DNA from: Conchocele bisecta
Taxonomy: Eukaryota > Mollusca > Bivalvia > Lucinida > Thyasiridae
Direction: 5' to 3'
NCBI GenBank assembly: GCA_029237695.1
Contig: CM055266.1
Location: forward strand, 122,068,569 to 122,132,568
DNA length: 64,000 nt
Each line of letters starts with the position of its first letter. Position 1 is the stretch's first letter. The position numbers and the translations under genes are program-made. Under the pieces are notes generated by a model, which saw only the letters and a list, made by a program, of their open reading frames with translations, made no database searches and was not told the DNA's origin. Of this stretch, positions 43,721 to 56,036 are shown piece after piece.

Positions 43721-44014
43721 TTAGATCGATTCTATCTTTCTAATTGACTTTCCGATTTGAATTAATACTAAACGATAATACTTGCGAGCACGTAATCCCT
43801 TGTTAGCCATTCGATGAGTAGCCTGAGTGCCACCGCATGGTGGACATAGCAATGACTCGGCTTTGGTCCCTACCCCACAATGCCGACATGGGCGAGGTGA
43901 AACGGAACCTCTTCGCATCCATGCACGGTGATGTTTGCAATATTCGTAAATACCGGTGCGAAAACATCTCTCGTGACTACCTGTCTTCAACCATGCACAC
44001 TTAACTAGAACCAT
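43721..44014 (-). CDS. Small Cys/His-rich zinc-binding protein (97 aa)
   Basis: Intact ORF whose ATG (44014) lies at the inner edge of the right TIR, so the TIR supplies its promoter. Pattern: C-x11-C-x10-C-x2-HH in the first half, then a ribbon-like CRHCG...CPPCGG in the second, ending in a basic tail. Likely binds zinc and possibly nucleic acid. Element 1 has an unrelated zinc-finger gene in the equivalent terminal position at its polymerase end. Confidence 0.6.
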   Translation of the reverse strand: MVLVKCAWLKTGSHERCFRTGIYEYCKHHRAWMRRGSVSPRPCRHCGVGTKAESLLCPPCGGTQATHRMANKGLRARKYYRLVLIQIGKSIRKIESI

Positions 44015-44016
44015 TA

Positions 44017-44205
44017 TGTTGTATATACTGAGTATAACATAGGGATTTTTATCTCTAATAGGGTGTATCTTCTCATGTCATAAATATATGGTCTCGCGGT
44101 AGTAGTATATAAGAGTCACAAATGATACCATCATGCTGTGGAAGGTGCCGCGCGTAGCTGGCACCTTCCATAGGTGATGGTATCATTGTGGCTCTTATAT
44201 ACTTC
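44017..44205. repeat. Right terminal inverted repeat of Polinton 2
   Basis: Reverse complement of 26260-26453 with minor differences (for example CTTC versus CTACT at the tip and a shorter TA run). Contains the same ~106-bp hairpin (about 44100-44205), in the same internal orientation as the left end. Confidence 0.9.
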
Positions 44206-44211
44206 TCCGCA
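44206..44211. repeat. Right target-site duplication of Polinton 2 (TCCGCA)
   Basis: Exact match to 26254-26259. Confidence 0.85.
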
Positions 44212-44381
44212 TGCATATTATGAACTGCTATACGTATCGTGTCACAGGGAGAGCTTGTGATCACATTTCATAATTCCCGAAATGCCGGTTTGGAAGACTA
44301 TACTTAATAACGTTACACACTTCCGATAGACGATTTAATTGACTATGAAACCAACAGAACATCCCTGACTCCTGCATACAG

Positions 44382-44822
44382 ATATATCAAGGTGCATGAT
44401 CACGTGGTTATAACAACAACACCAGTGGCTGAAAGTTTTGAAATCTTGCCCACTCCAAAGTAAGTATTGTTTGATATTTTACTTAATATGAAACGGATAA
44501 AGATGAAATATGGCGCAGCAAACGCGTCTTCGTGAGCTGCATTTGGTCGTCCAGGGAGTTCGGCACAGACTTCTGTCGTTTTTGCGAGGAATCGGTTTCC
44601 GTGTCTAATCGATTCTTCGCAAAAATGACGGAAGTTTGGGCCAAATTACAGAGACCACCAAAGGCAGCTTAACAAGACGCGTTTGATGCGCCATATTTCA
44701 TCAAAATCCGTTACTTAATAAGGACAATATAAAAGAATACGTACTTTGAATCGGATGGATTCTGGAAGTTTTAGTACGTGTTGTTGTTGTTAATACCACG
44801 TGATCATACACCTTGTATATAC
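44382..44822. mobile_element. ~440-bp inverted-repeat element
   Basis: ATATATCAAGGTGCATGATC and AACAACAACAC at the left face their inverses at the right end, and inner arms (AAATATGGCGCA.../TGCGCCATATTT) also match. Lies about 170 bp outside the Polinton. Confidence 0.65.
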
Positions 44823-44895
44823 ATCGGTTCAGGGCATCGCACATCTGTGTATTTCTTGCCTCAGCAATTTACACTTGCCAGATGATGTACATATA

Positions 44896-45090
44896 CAGGG
44901 AATCCGCTGGCGATCGCCACATTCGCAATTGGCGATAAAAATAAACAATTGGCGATACAAAATTACAATTTTCGAAAAAAAAATCAAAGATATTGTTTTA
45001 TTTATTTTTCGAAAATTGTAATTTTTTATCGCCAATTGTTTTATTTTTTTTGAAGTGGCCATTGTTTTATTTTCCCCAGCGGAATCCCTG
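44896..45090. mobile_element. 195-bp MITE with CAGGGAATCCGCTGG ends
   Basis: CAGGGAATCCGCTGG and CCAGCGGAATCCCTG are exact inverses flanked by CATATA on both sides. The interior is an AATTGGCGAT/ATCGCCAATT inverted repeat. Confidence 0.7.
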
Positions 45091-45141
45091 CATATACATG
45101 TACCATCCCAATTGAAGGGTCAGTGGAAAGGATGCTACGTT

Positions 45142-45454
45142 CAGTAGCCTATTTCACCAATATTGCAAAGTATACATGTACTTATCTAGCAAAGTATACT
45201 TTGACGGAGTAATCATTTATTTTCCCCGAAATGCACTATGTCATATAGAACTAACGACTGCATATATTTCATGATTAAAAGTATGCAGATTTTTTATATT
45301 GAATGCATTACTGTATCACAGCCAAATTGGCTGTGATAATGTAATAAATTCAGTATAATAAAAATTAATACATTTATCCTAAAATGTAACATTTCTCCCT
45401 CAAAGTATACTTTGCTAGATATGTGTACTTTGCAATGTTCGTGAAATAGGCTAC
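45142..45454. mobile_element. MITE, family B
   Basis: Complete copy, CAGTAGCCTATTTCACCAAT to GTTCGTGAAATAGGCTACTG, with the GCCAAATTGGC centre. Confidence 0.75.
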
Positions 45455-46384
45455 TGATCATTATGAGCATCCATGCAGACTGATCATGATATACGCTGTT
45501 CGCCATTTGGCCTATACATGTACTATGTTACCGTGCAACGGCTCGAAAGCAGCCTTTCCATGGAAATACATACATGGCTGTTGTATGGATGTTATATAGT
45601 GATAGCGGGATTTATCCAATTGTTATAAAATGGTGTATGTTACAGATAGATTGTTATCGAGAGCGGGCATATCTCGGATGTTCAACTGTATGACTAAGTG
45701 AGTGTGTAGACTAAACATGATTTACAATAACTTCTAAATGTTACAAAGGTCCCTTTTGTCAGTCGTGTTCCAATTGTATCATTGCCGGCTTGAACGGGAA
45801 GTAAATGAAGCGTGTCATTAGGTATGACTGGCGGCACAGCGCGGCTAATATGTAGCTCATTACGGCACTGATTAGTCCTGTAAGGCGTCATCCGCGGAGC
45901 TCCAGATAAGGCGCGTATTGGCGTAGTTTGCGCATTTATTTTAAGCGGTCATACATTGATTTTTCACAAGGGGAGTACAACATACTAGACATGATATTCC
46001 GTGCTTACTACGTATTGGGCTGTTTACTGTCCTGTATCTTCCAGAGCCTTTTGGTATATTAATAATAAAACGTACGTTCTGTTCTGTTTTGAATAATTTT
46101 AATCTATTCATGGATTTTCAAACTGCGCAGTGAAATACACTTTAGACACTAATCTAATTTGGAGCTCTCTAGCATGGTATTGTACACATTAGCTTCTTTA
46201 CCAATGTTGCTACTGTAACACGTCCATGCGTGTGATATTCTACGTGTATGGTGGCACATTTCGGCCATCCACATAACGACGTTATTACATGACTATCGCG
46301 TTTAAACGACTTTTTACTAACTGATGAAGAGGAGAACAATTGGACGACACAACTGACACAGCCGAAATGTGATCAAACTATGCC
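45455..46384. other. Non-coding host-type sequence
   Basis: Nothing recognised. Confidence 0.3.
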
Positions 46385-46904
46385 TTAAAGGTAAATCACG
46401 GTCAAAGTGTTTGCGGCATTTTTTCTGTAGTTTAATACCATAATATATCATTAGGATACGACTTGCTGCTAAAAAATGTCATAGTAAGTCGTAGTTTATA
46501 GGTAAAGATTTACCTGTGCAACGGGCACATTTTTCGAGGCCGAAAAACTTCATATCGCATCGAAACCGGATGTGACGTCAGAACCAGTGATTCCTCCATT
46601 TATGAGAAAGGAGAATATTAGAAAACGCCAACTTCCTCGTTATATTTTGCTTGTTTATTTAATTAGTATCGTGCCGTGTTTAAAGCGATTGTTACAAACT
46701 TGTTTATAAACATTCAATTCATTATTCTGACGTGAAATATTCTGATTTACGGAATAATAAAGGCTTATAATGCGGCAGGTGTACTCTAAAATCAACGAAG
46801 CCACACATATTTTATGCTGATTGGTTGAATCCACTGTTGTTATCTACTTACTTGTTTCAAATAAACAGAACATTATGGGACAAGATGTCACAAATAAATA
46901 GCTT

Positions 46905-47110
46905 GGTCCGATATGTGGCTGTGACTGGAGAAATGGGGCTTGTGTGATGTGTGACCAGTGTAGGTTTTGATCAAATAGCACACTCATGTAGTCTGAACAC
47001 GGTATAATTATATTGTTTGTTAGTGTGTTTCAGTGATGGAATGGCGAAAAGTGCAGATCCTGATCAGACTGTGCGGCGGATGTTGACACCGGCTTAAAAC
47101 AATAGCCCCG
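46905..47110. mobile_element. Repeat family D copy, right end missing
   Basis: GGCTGTGACTGGAGAAATGG start and AGTGCAGATCCTGATCAGAC core are present. Confidence 0.5.
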
Positions 47111-47550
47111 GGTGATGTTCCGTCACTGGCCCTCCAGTACACACCACCCCCGTGGCAATTAGAGCGACTAATTTCCCCGCGGCTGGCCCCTCATAATGAC
47201 CCAACATAATTACCTTATGACATTTTGACCAGCATAGTACCAGGTCCATCTACGTATGATCTGATATATGGCTATGATAAGTGTCTACTCCGTTACCAGC
47301 TTGGTCACTCGGACGATACATACAATCATTATGCTCAGTTTAAAATGACATATACGATTCATAGCCCATCAAAGTGCGATAGACTCCTTTGAATTGACGA
47401 GTCTTTGTTGGGAACAATTTCGGTAACTAATTATGTACCGGCGTAGTTAGTGAAGACTCTTTGATCAGTGTAGTCCTTGTATGCCATTTCATTCCGATAA
47501 ACATACATGTTATAATTCATTCATTATTATTAGTATATACATTATCACAG

Positions 47551-47731
47551 CTCCAGTTAAGGTGCGTAATTTGACCAACTTGGGGTAACATTTTGTTATT
47601 TCTTCATCAAAAATGACAAGTTGGGAGTCCTTTAGAATAGTCATATTGAGACGATTCTAAAACACTCCCAACTTGCCATTTTTGATGGAGAAATAATAAA
47701 TTTACCTCCAATTTACGCACCTTAACTGGAG
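47551..47731. mobile_element. 181-bp palindromic MITE
   Basis: CTCCAGTTAAGGTGCGTAA and its inverse enclose arms AATGACAAGTTGGGAGT/ACTCCCAACTTGCCATT. Confidence 0.7.
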
Positions 47732-48082
47732 CTCTGCATTATTGGGGTGTGTGGGAGGGGGGGGGGGGGGGGGGAGCGGCATTTCAATAAAAGCACACGT
47801 CTGACAAAGAAAGCAAGGTCAAATAAATACAACTCATTTACGGTTGTAATTAATGTTGACCTTCGTACAACAATTATCATCTTGCCACTAAATTCACGTG
47901 CGTGGATAAATACTTGATCACACTTTTATTTATCATAATAACTTTAAACATTATCATACATTATTCATCATGGAGATATTATCTGAATATAAATACAGGT
48001 AAATATATAAAACATCCAATCTTCCATGGGCTTGGTCTAGATCTTTGGATTGAAGAATCGTGTGAATCTGAAATGAGGAATT

Positions 48083-50405
48083 ACGTTACATGTAAGTACA
48101 CAGTCACAGCCAGATGTCATGTATGTTGTGATGTTACATGTAAGTACACAGTCACAGTCAGATGTCATGTATGTTGTGATGTTACATGTAGTACACAGTC
48201 ACAGTCAGATGTCATGTATGTTGTGATGTTACATGTAGTACACAGTCACAGCCAGCTGTCATGTATGTTGTGTGTTACATGTAATGTACACCAGTCACAG
48301 TCCCAGAAATGTCATGTTATGTTGTGTTTGATGTTACCATGTAGTACACAGTCACAGTCAGATGTTCAATTTGTATGTTTGTGATGTTACTGTAGTACAC
48401 GTCACGTCAGATTTGTCATGTAATGGTTGTGATGTTGAACATGTAAGTACACAGTCACAGTCAGATGTTCATGTAGGTTGTGAGGTGTTTTACATGTAGT
48501 ACACAGTACAGGTCAGATGTTCATGTATTGTTGTGTGTTACATGTTAGTACACCAGCACAAGTTCTGATTGTTCATGGTTATGTTGTTGTGTTACATGTA
48601 AGTACACAGTCACAGTCCAAGATGTCATGTATGTTGTGAATGTTACATGTTAAGCCTATCACAGTCCAGTCAGATGCATGTATGTTGTGATGTTACATGT
48701 AGTACACAGTCACAGTCAGATGTCATGTATGTTGTGATGTTACATGTAGTACACAGTCACAGTCAGATGTCATGTATGTTGTGATGTTACATGTAGTACA
48801 CAGTCACAGTCAGATGTCATGTATGTTGTGATTTGTTACATTGTAAGTACACAGTCTCAGTCAGATGTCTATGTATGTTGTGATGTACATGTAGTACACA
48901 GTCACAGTCTTGATGTCATGTATGTTGTGATGTTACATGTAGTACACAGTCACAGTCAGATGTCATATATGTTGTGATGTTACATGTAGTACACAGTCAC
49001 AGCCATATGTCATATATGTTGTGATGTTACATGTAGTACACAGTCACAGCCATATGTCATGTATGTTGTGATGTTACATGTAAGTACACAGTCACAGTCA
49101 GATGTCATGTATGTTGTGATGTTACATGTAGTACACAGTCACAACCAGATGTCATGTATGTTGTGATGTTACATGTAAGTACACAGTCACAGTCAGCTGT
49201 CATGTATGTTGTGATGTTACATGTAGTACACAGTCACAGCCATATGTCATGTATGTTGTAATGTTACTTGTAAGTACACAGTCACAGCCAGATGTCATGT
49301 ATGTTGTGATGTTACATGTAAATACACAGTCACAGTCAGATGTCATGTATGTTGTGATGTTACATGTAGTACACAGTCACAGTCAGATGTCATGTATGTT
49401 GTGATGTTACATGTAGTACGCAGTCACAGTCAAATGTCATGTATGTTGTGATGTTACATGTAGTACACAGTCACAGTCAGATGTCATGTATGTCGTGATG
49501 TTACATGTAGTACACAGTCACAGTCAGATGTCATGTATGTTGTGATGTTACATGTAGTACACAGTCACAGTCAGATGTCATGTATGTTGTTATGTTACAT
49601 GTAAGTACACAGTCACAGTCAGATGTCATGTATGTTGTGATGTTACATGTAGTACACAGTCACAGTCAGATGTCATGTATGTTGTGATGTTACATGTAAG
49701 TACACAGTCACAGTCAGATGTCATGTATGTTGTGATGTTACATGTAGTACACAGTCACAGTCAGATGTCATGTATGTTGTGATGTTACATGTAGTACACA
49801 GTCACAGTCAGATGTCATGTATGTTGCGATGTTACATGTAGTACACAGTCACAGTCAGATGTCATGTATGTTGTGATGTTACATATAAGTACACAGTCAC
49901 AGTCAGATGTCATGTATGTTGTGATGTTACATGTAAGTACACAGTCTCAGTCAGATGTCATGTATGTTGTGATGTTACATGTAGTACACAGTCAGAGTCA
50001 GATGTCATGTATGTTGTGATGTTACATGTAAGTACACAGTCACAGTCAGATGTCATGTATGTTGTAATGTTACATGTAGTACACAGTCACAGTCAGATGT
50101 CATGTATGTTGTGATGTTACATGTAGTACACAGTCACAGTCAGATGTCATGTATGTTGTAATGTTACATGTAGTACACAGTCACAGTCAGATGTCATGTA
50201 TGTTGTGATGTTACATGTAGTACACAGTCACAGTCAGATGTCATGTATGTTGTAATGTTACATGTAAGTACACAGTCACAGTCAGATGTCATGTATGTTG
50301 TGATGTTACATGTAGTACACAGTCACAGCCAGATGTCATGTATGTTGTGATGTTACATGTAGTACACAGTCACAGCCAGATGTCATGTATGTTGTGATGT
50401 TAGTT
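48083..50405. repeat. 47-bp minisatellite, about 49 copies
   Basis: Unit: TTACATGTAGTACACAGTC followed by ACAGTCAGATGTCATGTATG and TTGTGATG; a 48-bp variant has AAGTACAC. Most units are near identical, but 48275-48680 contains many scattered one- to three-base indels. ORFs here are artefacts. Confidence 0.95.
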
Positions 50406-50614
50406 CTACCAACTGAGCAATGTGCATTCACCGTGTATGCAATTATATACATTGAGAAAAAGGAATGATTGTTACATGATCAGATCTGGTGTTCGTTTCT
50501 TTTATATCTTTTACCAATCATCATGATCATACTTGCTTGATGAAATTGCCAAAATACAGCAACAATGTATTAGTAGAACATCAACAAAGTATGTCGTTAG
50601 GAATATAGCTGATG

Positions 50615-52301
50615 TACGGGGCGCCATGCAGGACAGGTTAATTATGTGTACAAAATTGAGTTTTGTAACACTAAAAATCACAAAATTCAATTCTGTGTCA
50701 TAAAATTCAATTCTGTGTCACAAAACACAAAATTCAATTCTGTGTCACAAAATTCAATTCTGCATACGTTTCGTATACAAAATTCATTTTTATTATAAAG
50801 GATTCAATTTTGGAAGACAGAATTGAGTTTTGTGAAGAAAATTTTGTGGGACAGAATTCATTTTTGTCCACAACAATTAGTTTGTGTAGGATAGTCTATG
50901 TCATCTCTACGTTGATTGGTTGAGATCGGTCTTAGTCCATTTTACTAGATGGTGGAGTACACTTGCAGGTTTAAATATTTCAATGCGAAAATATAACCCA
51001 ATATATCAATATTATACTTCTTTATGGACAGTTATTTTGGTTATATTATGATTACAAATGAGTGGTCACACCATATAAGCATATATACTTTGAAGGAGAA
51101 ATAAGAAAAATATTCAGAATTTTCCCTCAATTATGTAAACAGGGTCAAACATAAAGTAGCCGGGACATAGCTAGACCTGAGAGCATGCCCATATATAGAG
51201 AATACCAGGCTAGTGTATTTTGATATCAAGTTTATCAGGCAAGGCTAGGAAACGCGTAGGAATTCCGAGGCTTGCCGAGGAATTCCTACCGTTTCCGAGC
51301 CGAGCCTGATAAAATTGATATTAAAATACACTAGCCTGGTATTCTATTTATCAGGTAACGTTTTATGCTCGAAAATGACATTAGATGACGTCGTATTCTA
51401 ACAGTAGATCTAACCTTGTGAAACAAATGGTATTGGATCTGTGTCTACTAGTTGCGAAGTTACGTGTTCGCAAATATGTGTCTACATGCATTATTTACAG
51501 TATACACCATCTTAGTATCCATGGTATCTACACAAATACTACAAATGGTTTCCTCAAATGGCCCAATACACACATTCTGTTTATAAACACAGACAGCAGT
51601 CAGAACACAGGCCACAGCGCGTGTATTATTGATTTAACTGGGGCAGATGTACCTTGCGATACACAATAAATGACGTCAGTACTCGCGGGAGATTTACATG
51701 TACATGAATTATGTGTACAATTATAACGCAAATGAGTTTAAATACGAATGGGTTTGTCAACGTTTGACTGTTTGGAGATAGTTGAAGCAAAATGGCAGAA
51801 TGAGAAATGAATCATCGGCAGAATGAGAAATGAATCATCGACATTGAATGTGTAGATCGGCGACCGTGACCCATTTCTCCAGTGCAATTTCTGACCAATG
51901 GTAGTCCTTCTTACATGCGTGTGCAGAATTGAATTAGAATTGAATTGTGTGACACGGAATTGAATTTTGTTACACAAAAGTGAATTTTGTGGCACAAAAG
52001 TGAATTTTGTGACACAGAATTGAATTTTGTGACACAGAATTGAGTTTTGTGGCACAAAAGTGAATTTTTTTACACAGAATTGAATTGTGTGACACAGAAT
52101 TGAATTTTGTTACACAAAAGTGAATTTTGTAGCAAAAAAGTGAATTTTGTGACACAGAATTGAGTTTTGTGACACAGAATTGAGTTTTGTGACACAGAAT
52201 TGAGTTTTGTGACACAGAATTTGTGACACAGAATTGAATTTTGTGGCTCAAAAATGAATTTTGTTGACGAAATTGAGCCATGTCCCACTTGGCGCCCCGT
52301 A
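50615..52301. mobile_element. 1.7-kb element with TACGGGGCGCC ends and tandem-repeat arms
   Basis: TACGGGGCGCCA...GGACA at the left is inverted at the right, flanked by TGATG on both sides (50610-50614, 52302-52306). Subterminal arms (50640-50890 and 51925-52280) are arrays of a 21-bp AATTTTGTGACACAGAATTGA-like unit in opposite orientations. No transposase seen. Confidence 0.7.
51215..51355. repeat. Large palindrome inside the 1.7-kb element
   Basis: ATACCAGGCTAGTGTATTTT and GGAATTCC-type inner arms face their inverses; centre near 51280. Confidence 0.65.
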
Positions 52302-53108
52302 TGATGTGTATGTAACAATACAGATACTATAAAAGACAGCTGAAATAGTAAAAGTCATCCGTACTGTATAGCTGAGATCATCTAAGCTATACTTGACTAG
52401 GCTACTTTCCATATTTCATTCTTCAAATATGGGAGTGGACTGATGTAATAGAATAGTGAGAATAAATAATGTCATTGTATCTATTTTCACTATATTATTA
52501 CTGCGAGTTTGCATAAAGTCGGAACCTTTTGGAACTGGCCGTTCACGCGGCTTTACCCAATCAGATGCCGTTTCAGGAAATCGGGTAAAAAAAAACACGA
52601 CAGGTATTCAGGTACGATATTAAAATGTGGATTACAGGTATACACGTGAATAGTTCGAGGGAAGTAAGCATAATTCATTATAAGGAAGTAATAAACTACA
52701 GAAAAAATGCCGCATACACTTTGACCGTGATTTACCTTTAAAATCGACGTAACTAGTGGATAGCATCACGTTTTAGACGGGATTTCGTCTTATTTATATC
52801 GTCATATTTATCTCCGTCCTGATCATTTAGTAAGTCATCGCCTTGTCAAGAAACGTGTGTCGTTTAGATGATGTATAAGGTCTATGAAGACAACTTAACA
52901 ACATTTATCACGTTATCACGTTAAGACGATGACATAAATATGCCACGTTACGATTCCTCCCACATTAGACTGCGATGTCTGTGCATCTATGTACTGATAC
53001 GATCAACAACTGATCAAATAGTATGACTATTCCATGACATATACATCGGCAGATTTACTGAATAGCGACTGGCGTATGCCCGAATATACGGAGCCCAGCC
53101 GGGGACAT

Positions 53109-53297
53109 GGAATTCGTTCCCACGATATAACAATTCGTTCTCTCGAATCAGCAATTCGTTCCCACGAAATGACAATTCGTTCCCTCAATTTAACAATTCG
53201 TTCCCGCGAAATAACAATTCGTTCCCACGAAATGACAATTCGTTCCCTCAATTTAACAATTCGTTCCCACGAATTAACAATTCGTTCCCACGAATAA
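53109..53297. repeat. 21-bp minisatellite CAATTCGTTCCCACGAAATGA
   Basis: About nine units; each contains TTCG...CGAA and so can form small hairpins. ORFs on both strands are repeat artefacts. Confidence 0.85.
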
Positions 53298-53859
53298 TAA
53301 TTCATTCTGTTCGAGCTGTTAACGGGTCGTCAGTATCAACACATGTATTCGTGTGGCGAAGGACCCAGTTAAATATAAGATGATTTCCCAATCAGAATTA
53401 CCCATACACTGTATTTGGTGTTGCATCGGATGACATGGGTGTGATACACATGCGCAGTGATGATATGTATCTATGTACATGTATCTATGACATGCATAGC
53501 TATCCGATATAAATACAAGTCATTATGTTCTTATCGCTGAAACAAACAACTTCCGGTGAAATATCAGTACTTCTGGTATCTATATGCGTACCTCCCAAAA
53601 CTGACGTAGGCTGCACAATTGTAATGCTATTAAAATACACATTTCTCAACTTTTACAGTTTTAAAAGCTAATTTACTTGGTGAATAAATAATACATATAA
53701 GAGCCTTGTTCATATTGAGTTATACCCATGAAAGCCGAAACACGCCGAATGGCTGTGCTTTGACGCAGATGTACAGCATACCCAAAGGTCAGCGAATTGA
53801 TCTTTCCCAGATTCTCAACATTTCTGAAATATATTGACCATATCAACTCGCAATCAAGC

Positions 53860-53975
53860 AATGGTATTGTCTGAGCATGAGCTCAGCTCAGCCAATCAAT
53901 CTGCTTGATTTCAAGCACAATATTCAAGTATTTTGAAATAAAGAAATTGACATATATTGGCAAGATTAGCGCTGG
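53860..53975. repeat. Dispersed repeat family G copy
   Basis: GTCTGAGCATGAGCTCAGCTC hairpin-like core (shorter here) and the AAGTATTTTGAAATAAAGAA tail match 17500-17615. Confidence 0.4.
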
Positions 53976-54339
53976 CGGTAGAGTAATGCCATTTATAGCT
54001 CGGAAATCACCATTTACGGCCCGATGTCGCCGTAGACTGTCGCTGTATAGTGTCAATTAATGTAGTAAAGTAGTTACTTTCTCGCTAAGGGTCTCATTAA
54101 GGCATCGGCCTTGGTAGATATACAAGAATGCTCTTCTTTAACAAGTGACAATTGGTGTCGTTAGTTATCTACTGCCAGCCAATGTATACTAAGCATTAAT
54201 CATCCGAACATTGCTGCGACGTCTATCGGATTTCCGAGGGCTATGTGAAAATTGTAAAAGACAGTACGCAGCCAATCGTAAATGTCATGTCCCAGTGTTA
54301 TATGAAACGTATTGGTGGCCTATTCTAATGGGACCTACG

Positions 54340-54605
54340 ATATTCGTGACTACTATTGCTCCTGATCGTATAGTTGCGAACGGTAACTCTGTACGGGAGT
54401 AGATTGCAAGAGTTACCTTCGCAACTAATGATCGTATAACACACGCCTGTAGACTGGTAATGCTCTATATTGCATGTTAGAAGCATGACGGGCGTTTCAT
54501 TGATGACAAGGCGAACAGTGCAGATCCTCTTCAGACTGTGTGGATGCGCAGACTAATCTGGATCTACACTGGCCCATATTCTCCAGTGACAGCTGCGTGG
54601 TGTGA
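54340..54605. mobile_element. Repeat family D copy with a small insertion
   Basis: The family D core is interrupted at 54371-54425 by a short hairpin (AGTTGCGAACGGTAACTCT facing AGAGTTACCTTCGCAACT) related to family F. Confidence 0.5.
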
Positions 54606-54679
54606 TTTGTCCATATATTCTATTTTAAATGCACCTACACAAATATATTTACCTGTACACATGCAGATGTTGTGACACC

Positions 54680-55105
54680 CCTGTTTAGAGAGGTTTCACT
54701 GATCATTTGATCATTCTGAGCCATAGCTGTGTGCTATGTGATTGTGAACAGACATTATCACCTGAGATAAAAGACCAAGGAATTCATCAAAAATAAGATC
54801 ACAGGTGTTTTATTGGTGTCCGGTTTAGAGAGGCTCCACTATACATGAAATTGATTCTTTATTTATGGGGTACGTTCTGTATAATCCATTAAAATAGATG
54901 GCGAAGTAAATGTTCCGTCCTCGTCCCCAGGGTGACCGGTTTAGAGAGGTTCCACTGTAAATCAGGCATATGACCATTCTGAAATGTATTTGCGTGCTTT
55001 GCAATCATGAACATACATAAACATCTGAGATAAATGATCAAGAAAGCCATAAAAAATAAGATCACAGAGGTTGCATTGGTGTCCGGTTTAGAGAGGTTCC
55101 ACTGA
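54680..55105. repeat. Cluster of pogo/Tigger-like end sequences
   Basis: GTTTAGAGAGGTTCCACTG and close variants occur at about 54685, 54820, 54940 and 55085, each near AAAATAAGATCACAG...GGTGTCCG. These resemble pogo/Tigger terminal repeats; probably tandem remnants of one non-autonomous family. Confidence 0.5.
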
Positions 55106-55132
55106 ACATATTATATTCCTGTCGATTACTAT

Positions 55133-55368
55133 AGGAATGAATGGCCTTTTTTTGTGGAATTTATCGGGGTATAAACATGGAAAAGTCGCGGAAATACTGG
55201 ACGAAGGCCTATTCCTGTGGCCTTTTTGTGGAATTTATCGGGGTATTAACTTGGAAAAGTCGCGGGAATACTGGAGGAAGGCCGGAAGGCCTCGTCCAGT
55301 ATTCCCGCGACTTTTCCAAGTTTATATCCCCGATAAATTCCACAAAAAGGCCATTCATTCCTTATAAT
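55133..55368. mobile_element. Inverted-repeat element with a duplicated left arm
   Basis: AATGGCCTTTTTTTGTGGAA...ATTTATCGGGGTAT...AAAAGTCGCGG occurs twice in one orientation and once inverted, centred near 55278. Confidence 0.6.
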
Positions 55369-55929
55369 TCCAGCATTTGAAATAAATCCATCAAAAACAT
55401 GTGTTTATTTTCAGTTTTCTTAAGAATTATTTTAACTGCGCCTCATGGTTACGGAAAGTAGTTCGGCGTGGGAGTTTACTGGGATATAAATTTTGGACAG
55501 AGACTTGCTACGGACCAATCAAATGTTCGGGAATTGTGTAAATATGTTTGTGCTGGAATTATAGAAAGATGAAAACTGTAGGAGTTTGTTCCGTACAATA
55601 TTACTTTTACTGAGTCTGCAACTAGGAATAAAATGTTAATTTATAAGAATACCACATGGTACACACTCGTATTAACCTGTACTAGATAAACATTTGTATA
55701 CGTTTTATATATGGCCTAAACAAAGTTCTCTGGTTCCGGTAATCCGACCGACCCTACCGTTTTACCCCCGACCGCAAAGTTTTTTTTTCGCTAAAAAATA
55801 AAAAAATAGAAAAAGTCCCGGAAAATTGTCCGTACCGCGATATAAATTATTATTTTGCAGTACACAAGACGCTTGTATTTGCGCGATGATTATAATAAGC
55901 GTCTGTGACCGACTTTCTTTATGAAATGC

Positions 55930-56036
55930 TTACAGTGGGGTCAGCGTGTCAGTACACACACGAACGAACACGACAGGTTGGTTCCACCTGTCGTGTTCGT
56001 TCGTGTGTGCACTTACACGCTGACCCCACTGTAAGA
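55930..56036. mobile_element. Near-perfect ~105-bp hairpin element
   Basis: CTTACAGTGGGGTCAGCGTG and CACGAACGAACACGACAGGT face their inverses around TTGGTTC. Confidence 0.65.

Larger units (their letters stand above)
26260..44205. mobile_element. Complete Polinton/Maverick element 2 (17.9 kb)
   Basis: Bounded by TIRs of about 190 bp that begin with AG and end with TC, and by the TCCGCA duplication. It encodes the Polinton core set: protein-primed polymerase, rve integrase, FtsK/HerA-type packaging ATPase, double-jelly-roll major capsid and penton-like minor capsid, plus a fibre-like protein and several small proteins. I could not recognise the adenovirus-like cysteine protease found in many Polintons. 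Most large genes have frame breaks, so this copy appears non-autonomous now, with the caveat that assembly indels are possible. Confidence 0.95.
46389..52737. mobile_element. 6.35-kb structure with near-identical 48-bp inverted ends and TTAA flanks
   Basis: AGGTAAATCACGGTCAAAGT at the left continues for 48 bp with one mismatch to the inverted right end, and TTAA abuts both ends (46385-46388, 52738-52741). TTAA duplications are typical of piggyBac and Kolobok transposons. No transposase ORF is visible; the interior is mostly other repeats. It could also be two independent copies of a short element in inverted orientation. Confidence 0.5.

Noticed and set aside
47902..48384. 160-codon frame
   Set aside because: Mostly translation of the 47-bp minisatellite.
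48083..50405. CRISPR array
   Set aside because: Units are contiguous and nearly identical with no unique spacers, in a eukaryotic context; it is a minisatellite.
51970..52318. Cys/Phe-rich repeat proteins
   Set aside because: Translations of the 21-bp repeat arm of a transposon.
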